This document shows positions 8,258-15,974 of a DNA stretch of 64,000 nucleotides, in pieces. This DNA comes from Motilibacter rhizosphaerae (GTDB lineage Bacteria; Actinomycetota; Actinomycetes; Motilibacterales; Motilibacteraceae): the NCBI RefSeq assembly GCF_004216915.1, contig NZ_SGXD01000005.1, forward strand, positions 267,278 through 331,277, read 5' to 3'. Every line of letters begins with the position of its first letter. Position 1 is the stretch's first letter. The notes below the pieces were generated by a model, which ran no database searches, was not told the DNA's origin, and worked only from the letters and a program-made list of their open reading frames with translations. The position numbers and the translations under genes are program-made.

Positions 8258-8473
8258 TCACTCGCCGTCCAGCTTGAAGAGACCCGCTGAAATGGCGTCC
8301 GCCTTATTCACTGGCCTCCGCGCGTCATGCTCGGTCGCCTGGCGCCTCGGTACGCCTGGGATCGGTCCTCTCCGGGCGACTCTCGCAACCCACTGAGCCG
8401 CGTCTCGCTCCTGGGCCTCCGGGCACTGCGCCCAAAGGCGTCCGCAGTGCTCGCAATAGATGGTCCCCCGCAT
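8258..8473 (-). CDS. Small element protein with CxxC motif, 71 residues
   Basis: The ATG at 8473 is preferred over ATG 8488 because AAGGAGA sits 3-4 bases before it. The product begins MRGTIYCEHCGRLWAQC, a half zinc-finger-like N-terminus, followed by a basic middle (RRGPIPGVPRRQ) and ends LFKLDGE. The family is not recognised. It is the first gene downstream of the 613-base hairpin region. Confidence 0.6.
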   Translation of the reverse strand: MRGTIYCEHCGRLWAQCPEAQERDAAQWVARVARRGPIPGVPRRQATEHDARRPVNKADAISAGLFKLDGE

Positions 8474-9086
8474 GTCTCTCCTTCTCATTCAGTTGAACTC
8501 GCTCACAATGAACAGCAAACACCAAAAACACAACCAGAAACCGGATAAAAGTTCATCAATCTGCGGCCGTGCCAATTTGGCTAGGTCCAGGTCTGGGAGA
8601 GGTGAAACCGTCAAGGTTTCACACCCCCCTTCCCCATATGACGCTCAGATGCCTCTGAGAAGCCTCAGAATCGTTTCTAAGCGCCTTGTGCCCTTCGGGG
8701 GCCCAGGAGTAGCCCCAGCGGCTTCAATGGCCGCTGAGGCGTTCCTAGGGCTTTCTCTGGCTATCAGCTCTCTGGCAGCCCTTTGCGGGGCTGTCTTCAT
8801 CCCTGGGCTGATACTGCATTGACCATCACCCCTTCACGGGGTGATTGTCATTCCTTCACCAGTTCTCTAACTCCGAGGAACTGACGCCAGTCTGTTCCGA
8901 GGAGTCTGGCTTACCTCTGTGCCTTAGTTCTCAAGCCGAGCACTCTTCGGTGCTCGTGCTTCTCTACTCTCTATAGCCACTCAACAGAGTGGCAACAGAG
9001 ATAGACAGAGTATGGGTATACATTCTTCGTGATCCACGGCATCTTCTTCCGCAGACGTGGAGCTTTCTACCGTGCCAGGGGTGCCC
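8474..9086. other. 613-base non-coding region packed with perfect hairpins
   Basis: No credible gene is seen. Inverted repeats, all perfect: GTGAAACC/GGTTTCAC (8602-8622), AGCGGC/GCCGCT (8717-8735), CAGCCC/GGGCTG (8776-8793), ATCACCCC/GGGGTGAT (8825-8845), CGAGCAC/GTGCTCG (8937-8956) and GCCACTC/GAGTGGC (8976-8993, extendable outward). A CCCTTCGGGGG hairpin is near 8690, and CCGAGGA is repeated directly near 8872 and 8898. A possible leftward promoter is CTGTTG-17-TATAGA near 8970-9000. The density suggests a replication origin, a packaging site or a structured RNA; the sequence alone does not decide. Confidence 0.7.
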
Positions 9087-9596
9087 CTAGTAGGGAGCTA
9101 GCCCCGCGTCTGCGCCGCCGTAGTAGCCGCTCGGGGGGTAGTACTCAAGCTCAGCCCAAGGATCCCTGGGCGCCCCATAGGGGGCGCTCTGAGGGGGTAC
9201 CACCAGGGTGCCCAGCTCTGACTTGCCCTTCCAATGGCCGCACTCCCCGTGCGCAATCTCAGCCGTTCCCGGACAGTCCTGAAACTCCTTCCACTTGTCG
9301 AAAGGAATCGACAGAGCCAAGCGCTCGCGCTTCCAGGTGTCGCTACCCAGACTAGTGAGCCAGCCCGAGTCAATAGCAATCCGACGATTGTCCCGGGCGG
9401 ATTTCTCATTGAGGCCGACTTCATCGGAGAGGGTTTTGATGCTGAACGGAAAGACCACTCCCCCGCTCTTCCCTCGATATGTGGCCCGGGCGCAATGGAC
9501 CTGGCAAACGGCGCGAGGACCCACCTTGAGGCCGCTGTGTCCTCGGAGGAGTCGGTTGTAGAGGTTCACGTCCCGGACCAGAAGCCGCTCAGTCAT
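9087..9596 (-). CDS. Winged-helix-like element protein, 169 residues
   Basis: The ATG at 9596 overlaps the end of the 70-residue gene by 8 bases. The centre (FPFSIKTLSDEVGLNEKSAR, then DNRRIAIDSGWL) reads as a helix-turn-helix of the kind found in phage replication initiators and regulators, where a new helix begins at LSDEVGL. The C-terminus is Pro/Tyr-rich and probably disordered (ELEYYPPSGYYGGAD). It is the last gene before the hairpin-rich region, which could be its target. Whether it starts replication or regulates transcription cannot be told. Confidence 0.65.
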   Translation of the reverse strand: MTERLLVRDVNLYNRLLRGHSGLKVGPRAVCQVHCARATYRGKSGGVVFPFSIKTLSDEVGLNEKSARDNRRIAIDSGWLTSLGSDTWKRERLALSIPFDKWKEFQDCPGTAEIAHGECGHWKGKSELGTLVVPPQSAPYGAPRDPWAELEYYPPSGYYGGADAGLAPY

Positions 9597-9801
9597 TCGC
9601 TGCTGCCTCAAGGTCCCGAAGGAACCGCGCGTGCATGTCGCGCCAGAGCTTGCGTGCGGCGGGGTTCTTGGTGCCGAAGGTTTGCATGTAGCGCAGCCAG
9701 GCGTCCGCCTCAGCCTTGTCCCGTGGGGGCTCAGCCAGAGGGTTGCGTCCTGCGCGCCAACCGCAGGTCCAGGACTCATGGATGATCGTGCTGGGCCTCA
9801 T
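9589..9801 (-). CDS. Small element protein, 70 residues, unknown
   Basis: The ATG at 9801 overlaps the stop of the 140-residue frame upstream (ATGA), and its own end overlaps the 169-residue gene by 8 bases, so it looks like the middle gene of a coupled three-gene unit. The product is basic and aromatic (WTCGWRAGRNPLA, WLRYMQTFGTKNPAARKLWR) with no recognised domain. A role as excision factor or regulator is possible but not shown. Confidence 0.6.
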   Translation of the reverse strand: MRPSTIIHESWTCGWRAGRNPLAEPPRDKAEADAWLRYMQTFGTKNPAARKLWRDMHARFLRDLEAAAND

Positions 9802-10220
9802 GCTGCGGCCTTGGTGCTGGCGGAGAGCAGCCCGCTAGGCTGCTGCGCATGGCTTCCCGTGTTGCTCTTGAGGGTCGCGCCGAGGGCGCGCTTGTCCGCC
9901 TGGTCCTGTCTGCTGAGGACTTGGACACTCTCGTTAGGGATGGACACCTGCGGCTCGATGACGTCACGGAGGACTTCTCCGATGGGCCCTACGTCCTGCA
10001 CGAGGGCAGCGAGACCAAGCGGCTGGTCCGTGCCGAGATTGAGATTCGGCCCTCGAACGACTGAAGCCGGGGCTAGCGCCGCCAGGCGGTAGAGCCGATC
10101 CCAGGTCTCCGACGACGGGTGCCAGTGGTCGGCTGCCCAGGCGTCCGCCCACGGCTCAAGGTCCTTCAGGGTCTTGCGGTCCGATCCAGCCGTGACGGCT
10201 GTCCGGGCTTGCTCGGGCAC
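9798..10220 (-). CDS. Element protein, up to 140 residues, related at one end to the 100-residue protein
   Basis: The GTG at 10220 is the first start after a well-formed leftward promoter (10304-10332). Residues 20-50 contain PWADAW-x-AD and P-x2-ETW-x2-L, matching the C-terminal pattern of the protein at 1955-2257. The stop overlaps the next ATG (ATGA), which favours a real coding frame to 9798. Against this, the C-terminal 85 residues are low in recognisable structure and are overlapped on the other strand by a frame with good codon use (9849-10064). The N-terminal part is more secure than the C-terminal part. Confidence 0.5.
   Translation of the reverse strand: MPEQARTAVTAGSDRKTLKDLEPWADAWAADHWHPSSETWDRLYRLAALAPASVVRGPNLNLGTDQPLGLAALVQDVGPIGEVLRDVIEPQVSIPNESVQVLSRQDQADKRALGATLKSNTGSHAQQPSGLLSASTKAAA
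9849..10064 (+). CDS. Possible small protein antisense to the 140-residue frame
   Basis: The 71-residue frame starts at ATG 9849. Its sequence (ALVRLVLSAEDLDTLVRDGH, LRLDDVTEDFSDGPYVLHEG) looks like a folded acidic protein, and its codons almost never end in A, as in the other genes. A 7-bp hairpin (AGCAGCC, GGCTGCT) lies just upstream, and the only ribosome-site-like sequence (GGAG) is rather distant. It lies wholly inside the minus-strand 140-residue frame, so at least one of the two may be spurious. Confidence 0.4.
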   Translation: MASRVALEGRAEGALVRLVLSAEDLDTLVRDGHLRLDDVTEDFSDGPYVLHEGSETKRLVRAEIEIRPSND

Positions 10221-10287
10221 TGTGGCCTGAGCGGTCTGACTAACGGCTACGCCGTGTCCTCTCGGTTCGCTGGTGTGGTCGCACGTT

Positions 10288-10332
10288 CCCGTGGACCGAG
10301 GCGAAGGTAGCCCCGGTGTCCACGGGGGTCAA
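10288..10332 (-). promoter_or_regulatory. Strong leftward promoter with operator-like inverted repeat
   Basis: On the minus strand TTGACC (10332-10327) and TACCTT (10309-10304) are 17 bases apart. CCCGTGGAC (10288-10296) and GTCCACGGG (10318-10326) form a perfect 9-bp inverted repeat, one arm abutting the -35 box and the other at the expected start site. It would drive the three coupled small genes at 10220-9087. It lies just after the integrase stop, so integrase and this unit are separately controlled. Confidence 0.65.
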
Positions 10333-10351
10333 CCTAACTAACGCGGCACAG

Positions 10352-11788
10352 TCAAGCGGTGTGGACCCTCACGGAGTCCAGGGGCAGGTTGTCCGCCGTC
10401 CAGAAGCCGCGTGGGAGCGGCAGAACCTCCACGCTGCGCACGACGGTGCCCAGGATCGCCCGTCGCGCCTCCAGGGTCTCTGGGCGCTCGTCCTGCCAGA
10501 CCTCCAGTGGGGGTCGGGCACTCTGCTCAATGGCTGCTCGGGCCCACTGCGCCTGCTCTCGCTGAAGCTCCACCACTCGCGCACGGCAGGCGGTCACGTA
10601 GGCGAAGCCGTCGGCCCTCGGCACGGCGCCGGACAGCATGTCTGCGCGCGTAGCCGCAATGTCGGCCTCAAGTCGGGCAATCTCGGCGGAGTGGTCTGCT
10701 CCACTCACGGCATGCTCCCTGGGAGGAGCGTCCTGGAGGGCCCTGCCAACCAGTGCCTTCACGTACGTCTCAAGCCAAGTCTTATTCCGGGTGACCTTGC
10801 CGCAACCGCCAGTGCTGGAATAGCAGGCGTACCGGTTGACGGTCCAACGGGTGCCAGCGCGCTTGCCCTTGCTGTAGGTGCCCGACGACTCGGCGGCTTC
10901 CATGCGGTGTCCGCAAGAGCCACAGAATACATAGCCGCTCAAGAGATACTTCCGAGCGTTGTGTGACCCTGGCCCGCCCTTCTTAGGCGCAATAGCCGTG
11001 CACATGGCCTCCCAGGTTGGCCGGTCAATGACGGCGGGCCAGTCACCCTCCCCGACCACTTCCCCCTTGTGGGCCACCAGACCGGCAATCCGTGGGTTCA
11101 TCAGGACTCGCTGGATGCTGCGCAGACTGTTCCACGGACCGCTATTCACCGTGAGGACGCCAGCGGCGTTCCAAGCCTTCTGAATGCTGGTCAGGCTTCC
11201 CTCAAGAACGGCAATCTCCGCCGCTTGACGTATCGCAGCCTGGGCTTCCGGGTCAATGTGTGTCGTGTAACCGATGCCCTGCGAGGCGTCAGGCTTGAGG
11301 TAGCCAAAGACGTGGTGTCCGCCGTGCGCCCTCCCCTGGGCGCGGCGCTGCTCGTGCGCTCGACTGACCCTCTCTCCCGTCCGCTCGGCCTCTGCGGCGT
11401 CCCATGCGGCGATGGTGCGGGCTACGGCCCTGCCGTCCGCCGTCGTTAGGTCGGCGGCACCGCTCTTGACGGAGGCCAACCTGATCTTGTGCTTTTGTGC
11501 CAGCTCAATGACCTGCTCCCACTCCCTTGGCCGTCTCGTGAGCCGGGAGTTGGAGTAGAAGGTGACCGCCTCGAAGCGCCCGTTGCGGGCGTCCTCCAAC
11601 ATCTGCTCGTAGCGCACCCGAGGCTTCCGGCTGAGGCTGGAGGCGGACACGTCGTTGTCGGTGTAGACCTCCACGACCTCCCAGCCGCGCTCCGCTGCCA
11701 GGGCACGACAGTCCTCCTCCTGACGGGTCACCCCCGCCTCAGAGCCGTCCCTGTCCTGGCTGATCCGGCAGTAGATCGCTGTCCGCAC
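10352..11788 (-). CDS. Large serine integrase
   Basis: The protein has 478 residues and catalyses site-specific insertion and, with a directionality factor, excision. The start is GTG 11788 with AAGGAGG 5 bases upstream; the frame stays open further upstream but that is att DNA. The resolvase domain begins TAIYCRISQDRDG with the catalytic Ser at residue 10, followed by VSASSLSRKPR and SRLTRRPREWEQ. A recombinase domain follows (FGYLKPD, TSIQKAWNAAGV), then a zinc ribbon (FCGSCGHRM, YACYSSTGGCG) and a coiled-coil stretch. The gene lies about 50 bases from the right crossover, the usual integrase-attP arrangement. It appears intact. Confidence 0.95.
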   Translation of the reverse strand: MRTAIYCRISQDRDGSEAGVTRQEEDCRALAAERGWEVVEVYTDNDVSASSLSRKPRVRYEQMLEDARNGRFEAVTFYSNSRLTRRPREWEQVIELAQKHKIRLASVKSGAADLTTADGRAVARTIAAWDAAEAERTGERVSRAHEQRRAQGRAHGGHHVFGYLKPDASQGIGYTTHIDPEAQAAIRQAAEIAVLEGSLTSIQKAWNAAGVLTVNSGPWNSLRSIQRVLMNPRIAGLVAHKGEVVGEGDWPAVIDRPTWEAMCTAIAPKKGGPGSHNARKYLLSGYVFCGSCGHRMEAAESSGTYSKGKRAGTRWTVNRYACYSSTGGCGKVTRNKTWLETYVKALVGRALQDAPPREHAVSGADHSAEIARLEADIAATRADMLSGAVPRADGFAYVTACRARVVELQREQAQWARAAIEQSARPPLEVWQDERPETLEARRAILGTVVRSVEVLPLPRGFWTADNLPLDSVRVHTA

Positions 11789-11815
11789 TGTGTCCTCCTT
11801 GCTCCGCACCCTCGT

Positions 11816-11864
11816 GAGTATGTACCTTGCCACTCGTCACGAACACCGACCCGTACCAGCGTGC
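11816..11864. other. attR, right junction of the integrated element
   Basis: The element arm GTATGTACCTTGCCACTCGT (ending about 11837) meets the host sequence GAACACCGACCCG at AC (11839-11840). Reverse-complementing this arm matches the attL arm at 18 of 22 positions (shared blocks GACGAG, GGCA and ACATACT). The reconstructed attP is therefore a roughly 50-bp imperfect palindrome, typical of serine integrases. Confidence 0.8.
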
Positions 11865-12504
11865 CGAGGGCCGCTACCAGCTGACCCGGCAGGTCCTGCA
11901 GGCGCTGACCGCGGCGCGGACGCCGTTCTCGATCCTCACCAAGAGCGCGCTGGTGGCCCGCGACCTCGACGTGCTCACCGCGGCTGCGGACGTCACCGAC
12001 GTCTCGGTCGCGGTCAGCGTCGGCTCCGTCGACGACGAGGTGTGGCGCACCGTCGAGCCCGGGACCCCGCCGCCCACCCGCCGGCTCGAGACGCTCGCGA
12101 AGCTGCGGGAGGCGGGCATCCGCACGGGCGTGCTCATGGCGCCCGTGCTGCCCTGGCTCACCGACTCGCCGCAACAGCTCGAGGCGACGGTCCGCGCCAT
12201 CGCCGAGTCCGGCGCCGACTACGTCACCCCGTTGACGCTCCACCTGCGCCCCGGCGCCCGCGAGTGGTGGATGCAGTGGCTGCAGGCGACGCACCCGGAC
12301 CTCGTGCCGCGCTACCAGGCGATGTACGTCGCCGGCTCCTACGCCCCGAAGGCCTACCAGGCGCGCATCGCCCAGCAGGTCACCGACCTCGCGACGCGCC
12401 ACGGCGTCGGCCGCCGCGTCACGACCGCCTGGCGGACGGGGCACGAGCGCGCCCTGCTGGCCCAGGGACGGGCGCGGCAGGGCGAGCAGCTCACCCTCGT
12501 CTGA
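11827..12504 (+). pseudogene. Rv2578c-family radical SAM protein, C-terminal half
   Basis: Homology to the family starts at NTDPYQRAEGRY, which directly continues HVALGT of the fragment ending near 1809. Further family segments are FSILTKSALVARDLDVL, APVLPWLTDSPQQL and LRPGAREWW. A TTG at 11827 could start translation, adding five element-encoded codons, but the product would lack the radical SAM cysteines. It is almost certainly silent while the element is in place. It is followed by three copies of the GTGATCATGCA repeat and converges on fbiC. Confidence 0.85.
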
Positions 12505-12518
12505 CCCGCCCCTCCCCC

Positions 12519-12597
12519 GTGATCATGCAGATCTCGGGCGCCCCCTCCCCGTGATCATGCAGATCCTGGGGCGCCCCCTCCCCGTGATCATGCAGAT
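12519..12597 (+). repeat. Three copies of the GTGATCATGCA repeat between convergent genes
   Basis: GTGATCATGCAGAT occurs at 12519, 12551 and 12584, spaced 32-33 bases and embedded in C-rich/G-rich flanks (CCCC before, CTCGGG or CCTGGG after). The core TGATCA is palindromic. All copies point away from the radical SAM stop. The same family forms a larger array at 47082-47448. Period and flanks are not CRISPR-like. Confidence 0.9.
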
Positions 12598-12605
12598 CTC
12601 GGGGG

Positions 12606-15173
12606 CTACACCACGGGCAGCAGAACCGGCAGGTGCCCGTCGGAGCGCAGGGCCGCCTCGCGCCGCTCCTCCGGCACCACGCCGTACGTCGTGGTGCGCT
12701 GGCGGGCCGGACGCCCGGCGGCCGCCGCGACCGCCTCGAGGTCGCGGACGCTCTTGTAGGACCCGTACGACGACCCGGCCATGCGCGAGATCGTCTCCTC
12801 CATCAGCGTGCCGCCGAGGTCGTTCGCGCCTGACTGCAGCATCTGCGCCGCACCCTCGGAGCCGAGCTTCACCCACGAGGTCTGGATGTTGGGGATCCAC
12901 GGGTGCAGCAGCAGCCGGGCCATCGCGGTGATGGCGCGGTTCTCCCGAGGAGTGGCGCCGGCACGGGCGATCCCCGCGAGGTAGACCGGCGCGTTGAGGT
13001 GGACGAAGGGCAGCGTCACGAACTCCGTGAAGCCACCGGTCTCCTGCTGCAGCTGGGCCAGCAGGCGCAGGTGCCCGAGCCAGTGGTGCGGGGCGTCGAC
13101 GTGGCCGTACATCATCGTCGAGGACGAGCGGATCCCGAGCTCGTGCGCGGTCCGCACGACCTCGACCCACACGGACGTCGGCAGCTTGCCCTTCGTCAGC
13201 ACCCACCGGACCTCGTCGTCGAGGATCTCCGCTGCAGTGCCGGGGATGCTGTCCAGGCCGGACTCCTTGGCCTGCTGCAACCAGTCGCGGATGCTCATGC
13301 CCGTACGGGTCGCGCCGTTCGCCACCTCCATCGGCGAGAACGCATGCACGTGGATGCCGGGCACGCGCTCCTTCACCGCCTTCGCGATGTCGAAGTACGC
13401 CGTGCCAGGCAGATCGGGGTGGATCCCGCCCTGCATGCAGACCTCGGTCGCGCCGACGTCCCACGCCTGCGCCGCACGCTCGGCGACCTGCTCCAGTGAC
13501 AGGGTGTACGCGTCGGCGTCGGTCCGCCGCTGGGCGAACGCGCAGAACCGGCAGCCGGTGTAGCAGACGTTGGTGAAGTTGATGTTCCGCGTGACGCAGT
13601 AGGTCACCTCGTCGCCGACGACCGCGCGGCGGAGGTCGTCCGCGATGCGCGCCAGCACGTCGAGCGGCTCGCCGTCGGCCTCGAGCAGCGTGAGCGCTTG
13701 CGCGTCGCTCAGCCGGGTCGGGTCGTCCGCGGCAACGGAGAGCGCCTCGCGGACGTCGGCCGGCAGCCGCTCGGGCACCCGCGCGCTGGCGACGCTGTCG
13801 CGCAGCGACTCCCAGTCGCCGTAGACCTCGTCGAAGTCGGTGCGGCGGTCGTCGGTGCGCCCCGACTCGTCGATCTCGCGGTGCAGGTCCGTACGCCCCG
13901 CCGAGGTCAGCGGCTGGTCCGGCTCCTGCCACGGACGCCCTGCCACGACGGCCTTCTCGTCCGCGAGGCCGTCCGGCAGGGCGAGGGCACGGACGTGCGG
14001 CAGCACCCGCGGGTCGATCCACGGCTCGCCGTGGCGGACGTACTCGGGGTAGACCGTGAGCCGCTCGCGCAGCTCGAACCCGAGCTCACGGCAGCGCTCG
14101 GCGAGCTCGTCGATCTGCGGCCACGGCCGCTCGGGGTTGACGTGGTCCGGCGTGAGCGGCGAGATGCCGCCCCAGTCGTCGATGCCGGCGCGCAGCATCA
14201 GGGCGTACTCGTCGTCGACGAGGTTCGGGGGCGCCTGCAGGTGGACCGCCGGGCCGAGGACGAGCCGGGCGACCGCGATCGTCGCCGCGAGCTCCTGCAG
14301 GGAGGCGTCCTCCGTCGCGGCCATCGCGGTCCCGCTCTTGGCCCGGAAGTTCTGCAGGATCACCTCCTGGATGCCGCCGTACTGCCGCGCGACACGGCGT
14401 ATTGCGAGGATCCCCTCGGCCCGCTCCTCGAAGGTCTCCCCGATGCCGAGCAGCAGCCCGGTCGTGAACGGCACGGTCGTCCGGCCGGCGTCCTCGAGGA
14501 CCCGCACGCGCACAGCGGGTTCCTTGTCCGGGGAGCCGTAGTGCGGGCCGCCGGGCTCCGACCACAGCCGCTCTGCGACGGTCTCGAGCATCATGCCCAT
14601 CGACGGCGCGACCGGCTTGAGCCGCTGGAAGTCCGTCCAGGACAGCACGCCCGGGTTGAGGTGCGGCAGCAGCCCGGTCTCCTCCAGCACCCGCACCGCC
14701 ATCGCGCGGACGTAGGCGAGGGTGTCGTCGTAGCCGTGCGCGTCGAGCCACTCCCGCGCCTCCGGCCAGCGGTCCTCCGGCCGGTCGCCCAGCGTGAACA
14801 GCGCCTCCTTGCAGCCCATCGCCGCGCCCTGCCGGGCGATGTCGAGGACCTCGTCCGGCGTGAGGAACATGCCGTGCCCCTCGCGGCGCAGCACGCCCGG
14901 CACCGTGACGAAGGTGCAGTAGTGGCAGCGGTCGCGGCACAGGCGCGTCAGCGGGATGAAGACCTTGCGCGAGTACGTCACGACCCCCGGCCGCCCGGCG
15001 GCCGCCAGCCCCGCGTCGCGGACGCGGGAGGCCGAGACGCACAGCTCCTCGAGGTCGGCGCCCCGCGCCTGCAGCAGCACCGCACCCTCCGCGGCGTCCA
15101 GGGTCACGCCGTCCCGGGCGCGGCGCAGGGCGCGGCGCATGGCCGTGGCAGTGGGGGCGTGCTCGCTGCTCAT
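12606..15173 (-). CDS. fbiC: FbiC, 7,8-didemethyl-8-hydroxy-5-deazariboflavin (FO) synthase
   Basis: The protein has 855 residues and makes the deazaflavin chromophore of coenzyme F420 from tyrosine and 5-amino-6-ribitylaminouracil. Two radical SAM modules are fused as in actinobacteria. A CofG-like half has cysteines 79, 83 and 86 in CRDRCHYC, and a CofH-like half has CYTGCRFC near residues 535-542. ATG 15173 ([10 protein letters not shown]) is chosen because it gives the usual family length and a normal N-terminus; the frame continues open upstream only because of high GC. It is divergent from the dehydrogenase gene at 15234 and convergent with the split radical SAM gene. Confidence 0.95.
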   Translation of the reverse strand: MSSEHAPTATAMRRALRRARDGVTLDAAEGAVLLQARGADLEELCVSASRVRDAGLAAAGRPGVVTYSRKVFIPLTRLCRDRCHYCTFVTVPGVLRREGHGMFLTPDEVLDIARQGAAMGCKEALFTLGDRPEDRWPEAREWLDAHGYDDTLAYVRAMAVRVLEETGLLPHLNPGVLSWTDFQRLKPVAPSMGMMLETVAERLWSEPGGPHYGSPDKEPAVRVRVLEDAGRTTVPFTTGLLLGIGETFEERAEGILAIRRVARQYGGIQEVILQNFRAKSGTAMAATEDASLQELAATIAVARLVLGPAVHLQAPPNLVDDEYALMLRAGIDDWGGISPLTPDHVNPERPWPQIDELAERCRELGFELRERLTVYPEYVRHGEPWIDPRVLPHVRALALPDGLADEKAVVAGRPWQEPDQPLTSAGRTDLHREIDESGRTDDRRTDFDEVYGDWESLRDSVASARVPERLPADVREALSVAADDPTRLSDAQALTLLEADGEPLDVLARIADDLRRAVVGDEVTYCVTRNINFTNVCYTGCRFCAFAQRRTDADAYTLSLEQVAERAAQAWDVGATEVCMQGGIHPDLPGTAYFDIAKAVKERVPGIHVHAFSPMEVANGATRTGMSIRDWLQQAKESGLDSIPGTAAEILDDEVRWVLTKGKLPTSVWVEVVRTAHELGIRSSSTMMYGHVDAPHHWLGHLRLLAQLQQETGGFTEFVTLPFVHLNAPVYLAGIARAGATPRENRAITAMARLLLHPWIPNIQTSWVKLGSEGAAQMLQSGANDLGGTLMEETISRMAGSSYGSYKSVRDLEAVAAAAGRPARQRTTTYGVVPEERREAALRSDGHLPVLLPVV

Positions 15174-15233
15174 CGCCCCATCCTCCGCTGGGCCCGCGCG
15201 GGCGGCGCGCCGGGGGTCGGTAGCCTCGGCGGC

Positions 15234-15974
15234 ATGGCGACAGCGGTGGTGACGGGCGCGAGCAGCGGCATCGGCGAGGCGACGGCGTACGCGCTGGCGG
15301 AGGCGGGCTTCGACCTCCTCCTCGGCGCCCGGCGGCAGGACCGCCTGGCCGAGGTCGCGGAGAAGGCGCGGGCGGCCGGCGTCAGCGTCGAGGCCCGCCC
15401 GCTCGACGTCACGAGCACGGCGTCGGTGCAGGAGTTCGCGGCCGGCCACGACGCCGTCGAGGTCGTCATCGCCAACGCCGGCGGTGCGCTCGGGCTCGAC
15501 CCCGTCGAGGGCTTCGACGAGGAGCAGTGGCGCTGGATGTACGACGCCAACGTCACCGGCGTCGCGCGCACGGTGCGGGCGTTCCTGCCCGCGCTGCGCG
15601 CCTCCGGCGACGGGCGCATCGCCGTGGTGACGAGCGTCGCCGGGCACCAGACGTACCCGGGCGGCGGCGGCTACACCGCGGTGAAGCACGCGGCCGCGGC
15701 AGTCGTCGACACGCTGCGGGTGGAGCTCCTCGGCGAGCCCGTACGCGTCCTGGAGGTCGCGCCCGGCATGGTCGAGACCGAGTTCTCCAAGGTCCGCTTC
15801 AGCGGCGACGAGGAGCGCGCGGCCGGCGTCTACCAGGGGGTGACGCCGCTGACCGCAGGGGACGTCGCCGAGGCGATCACCTGGGCGGTCACCCGGCCCG
15901 CGCACGTCGTCGTGGCCCGGCTCGACCTGATGCCGCGCGACCAGGCGAGCGCGCGCGACCTCAACCGCCGCTGA
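15234..15974 (+). CDS. Short-chain dehydrogenase/reductase
   Basis: The protein has 246 residues. It shows the classical Rossmann motif TGASSGIG at residues 7-14, NAG in [11 protein letters not shown], the catalytic Ser in VVTSVAGHQ and YxxxK in GGYTAVKHA. The ending GMVETEF and [11 protein letters not shown] resembles the YdfG/serine-3-dehydrogenase group. It is an NAD(P)-dependent oxidoreductase of unknown substrate. TAGCCT lies 7 bases before the ATG, so it may be transcribed leaderless. Its last 14 bases overlap the end of the convergent ligase gene. Confidence 0.9.
   Translation: MATAVVTGASSGIGEATAYALAEAGFDLLLGARRQDRLAEVAEKARAAGVSVEARPLDVTSTASVQEFAAGHDAVEVVIANAGGALGLDPVEGFDEEQWRWMYDANVTGVARTVRAFLPALRASGDGRIAVVTSVAGHQTYPGGGGYTAVKHAAAAVVDTLRVELLGEPVRVLEVAPGMVETEFSKVRFSGDEERAAGVYQGVTPLTAGDVAEAITWAVTRPAHVVVARLDLMPRDQASARDLNRR

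Larger units (their letters stand above)
1810..11840. mobile_element. Integrated ~10 kb phage-like element (candidate phage satellite or deleted prophage)
   Basis: The element is bounded by attL/attR and sits inside the radical SAM gene. By eye its base composition is less GC-rich than the flanks and it uses more A/T third bases. Contents from right to left: serine integrase, small early genes with their own promoter, a 169-residue winged-helix-like protein, a 613-base hairpin-rich non-coding region, three small genes, a HK97-type major capsid protein, a tape measure protein, and one convergent small gene. I find no terminase, portal, protease, head-tail connector, major tail, tail chaperone, minor tail, holin, lysin or recognisable repressor. 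Integrase, capsid and tape measure are each full length without frameshifts, and no broken phage genes lie between them. Confidence 0.9.

Noticed and set aside
8127..8822. Plus-strand frames in the region right of the zinc-ribbon-like gene
   Set aside because: No ribosome sites and no protein-like sequence; the DNA is better explained by promoter elements, the 71-residue gene and hairpins.
9029..9355. Plus-strand frame over the 3' end of the winged-helix gene
   Set aside because: No ribosome site, low-complexity Arg/Pro/Ser composition, and antisense to a better supported gene.
1810..11840. Complete temperate prophage
   Set aside because: No packaging, portal, connector, tail tube, tip or lysis genes can be found in 10 kb.
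12606..15905. Longer FbiC of 1099 residues
   Set aside because: The extra N-terminal 244 residues lie antisense to the dehydrogenase gene; GC-rich DNA keeps the frame open. ATG 15173 gives the normal family length.
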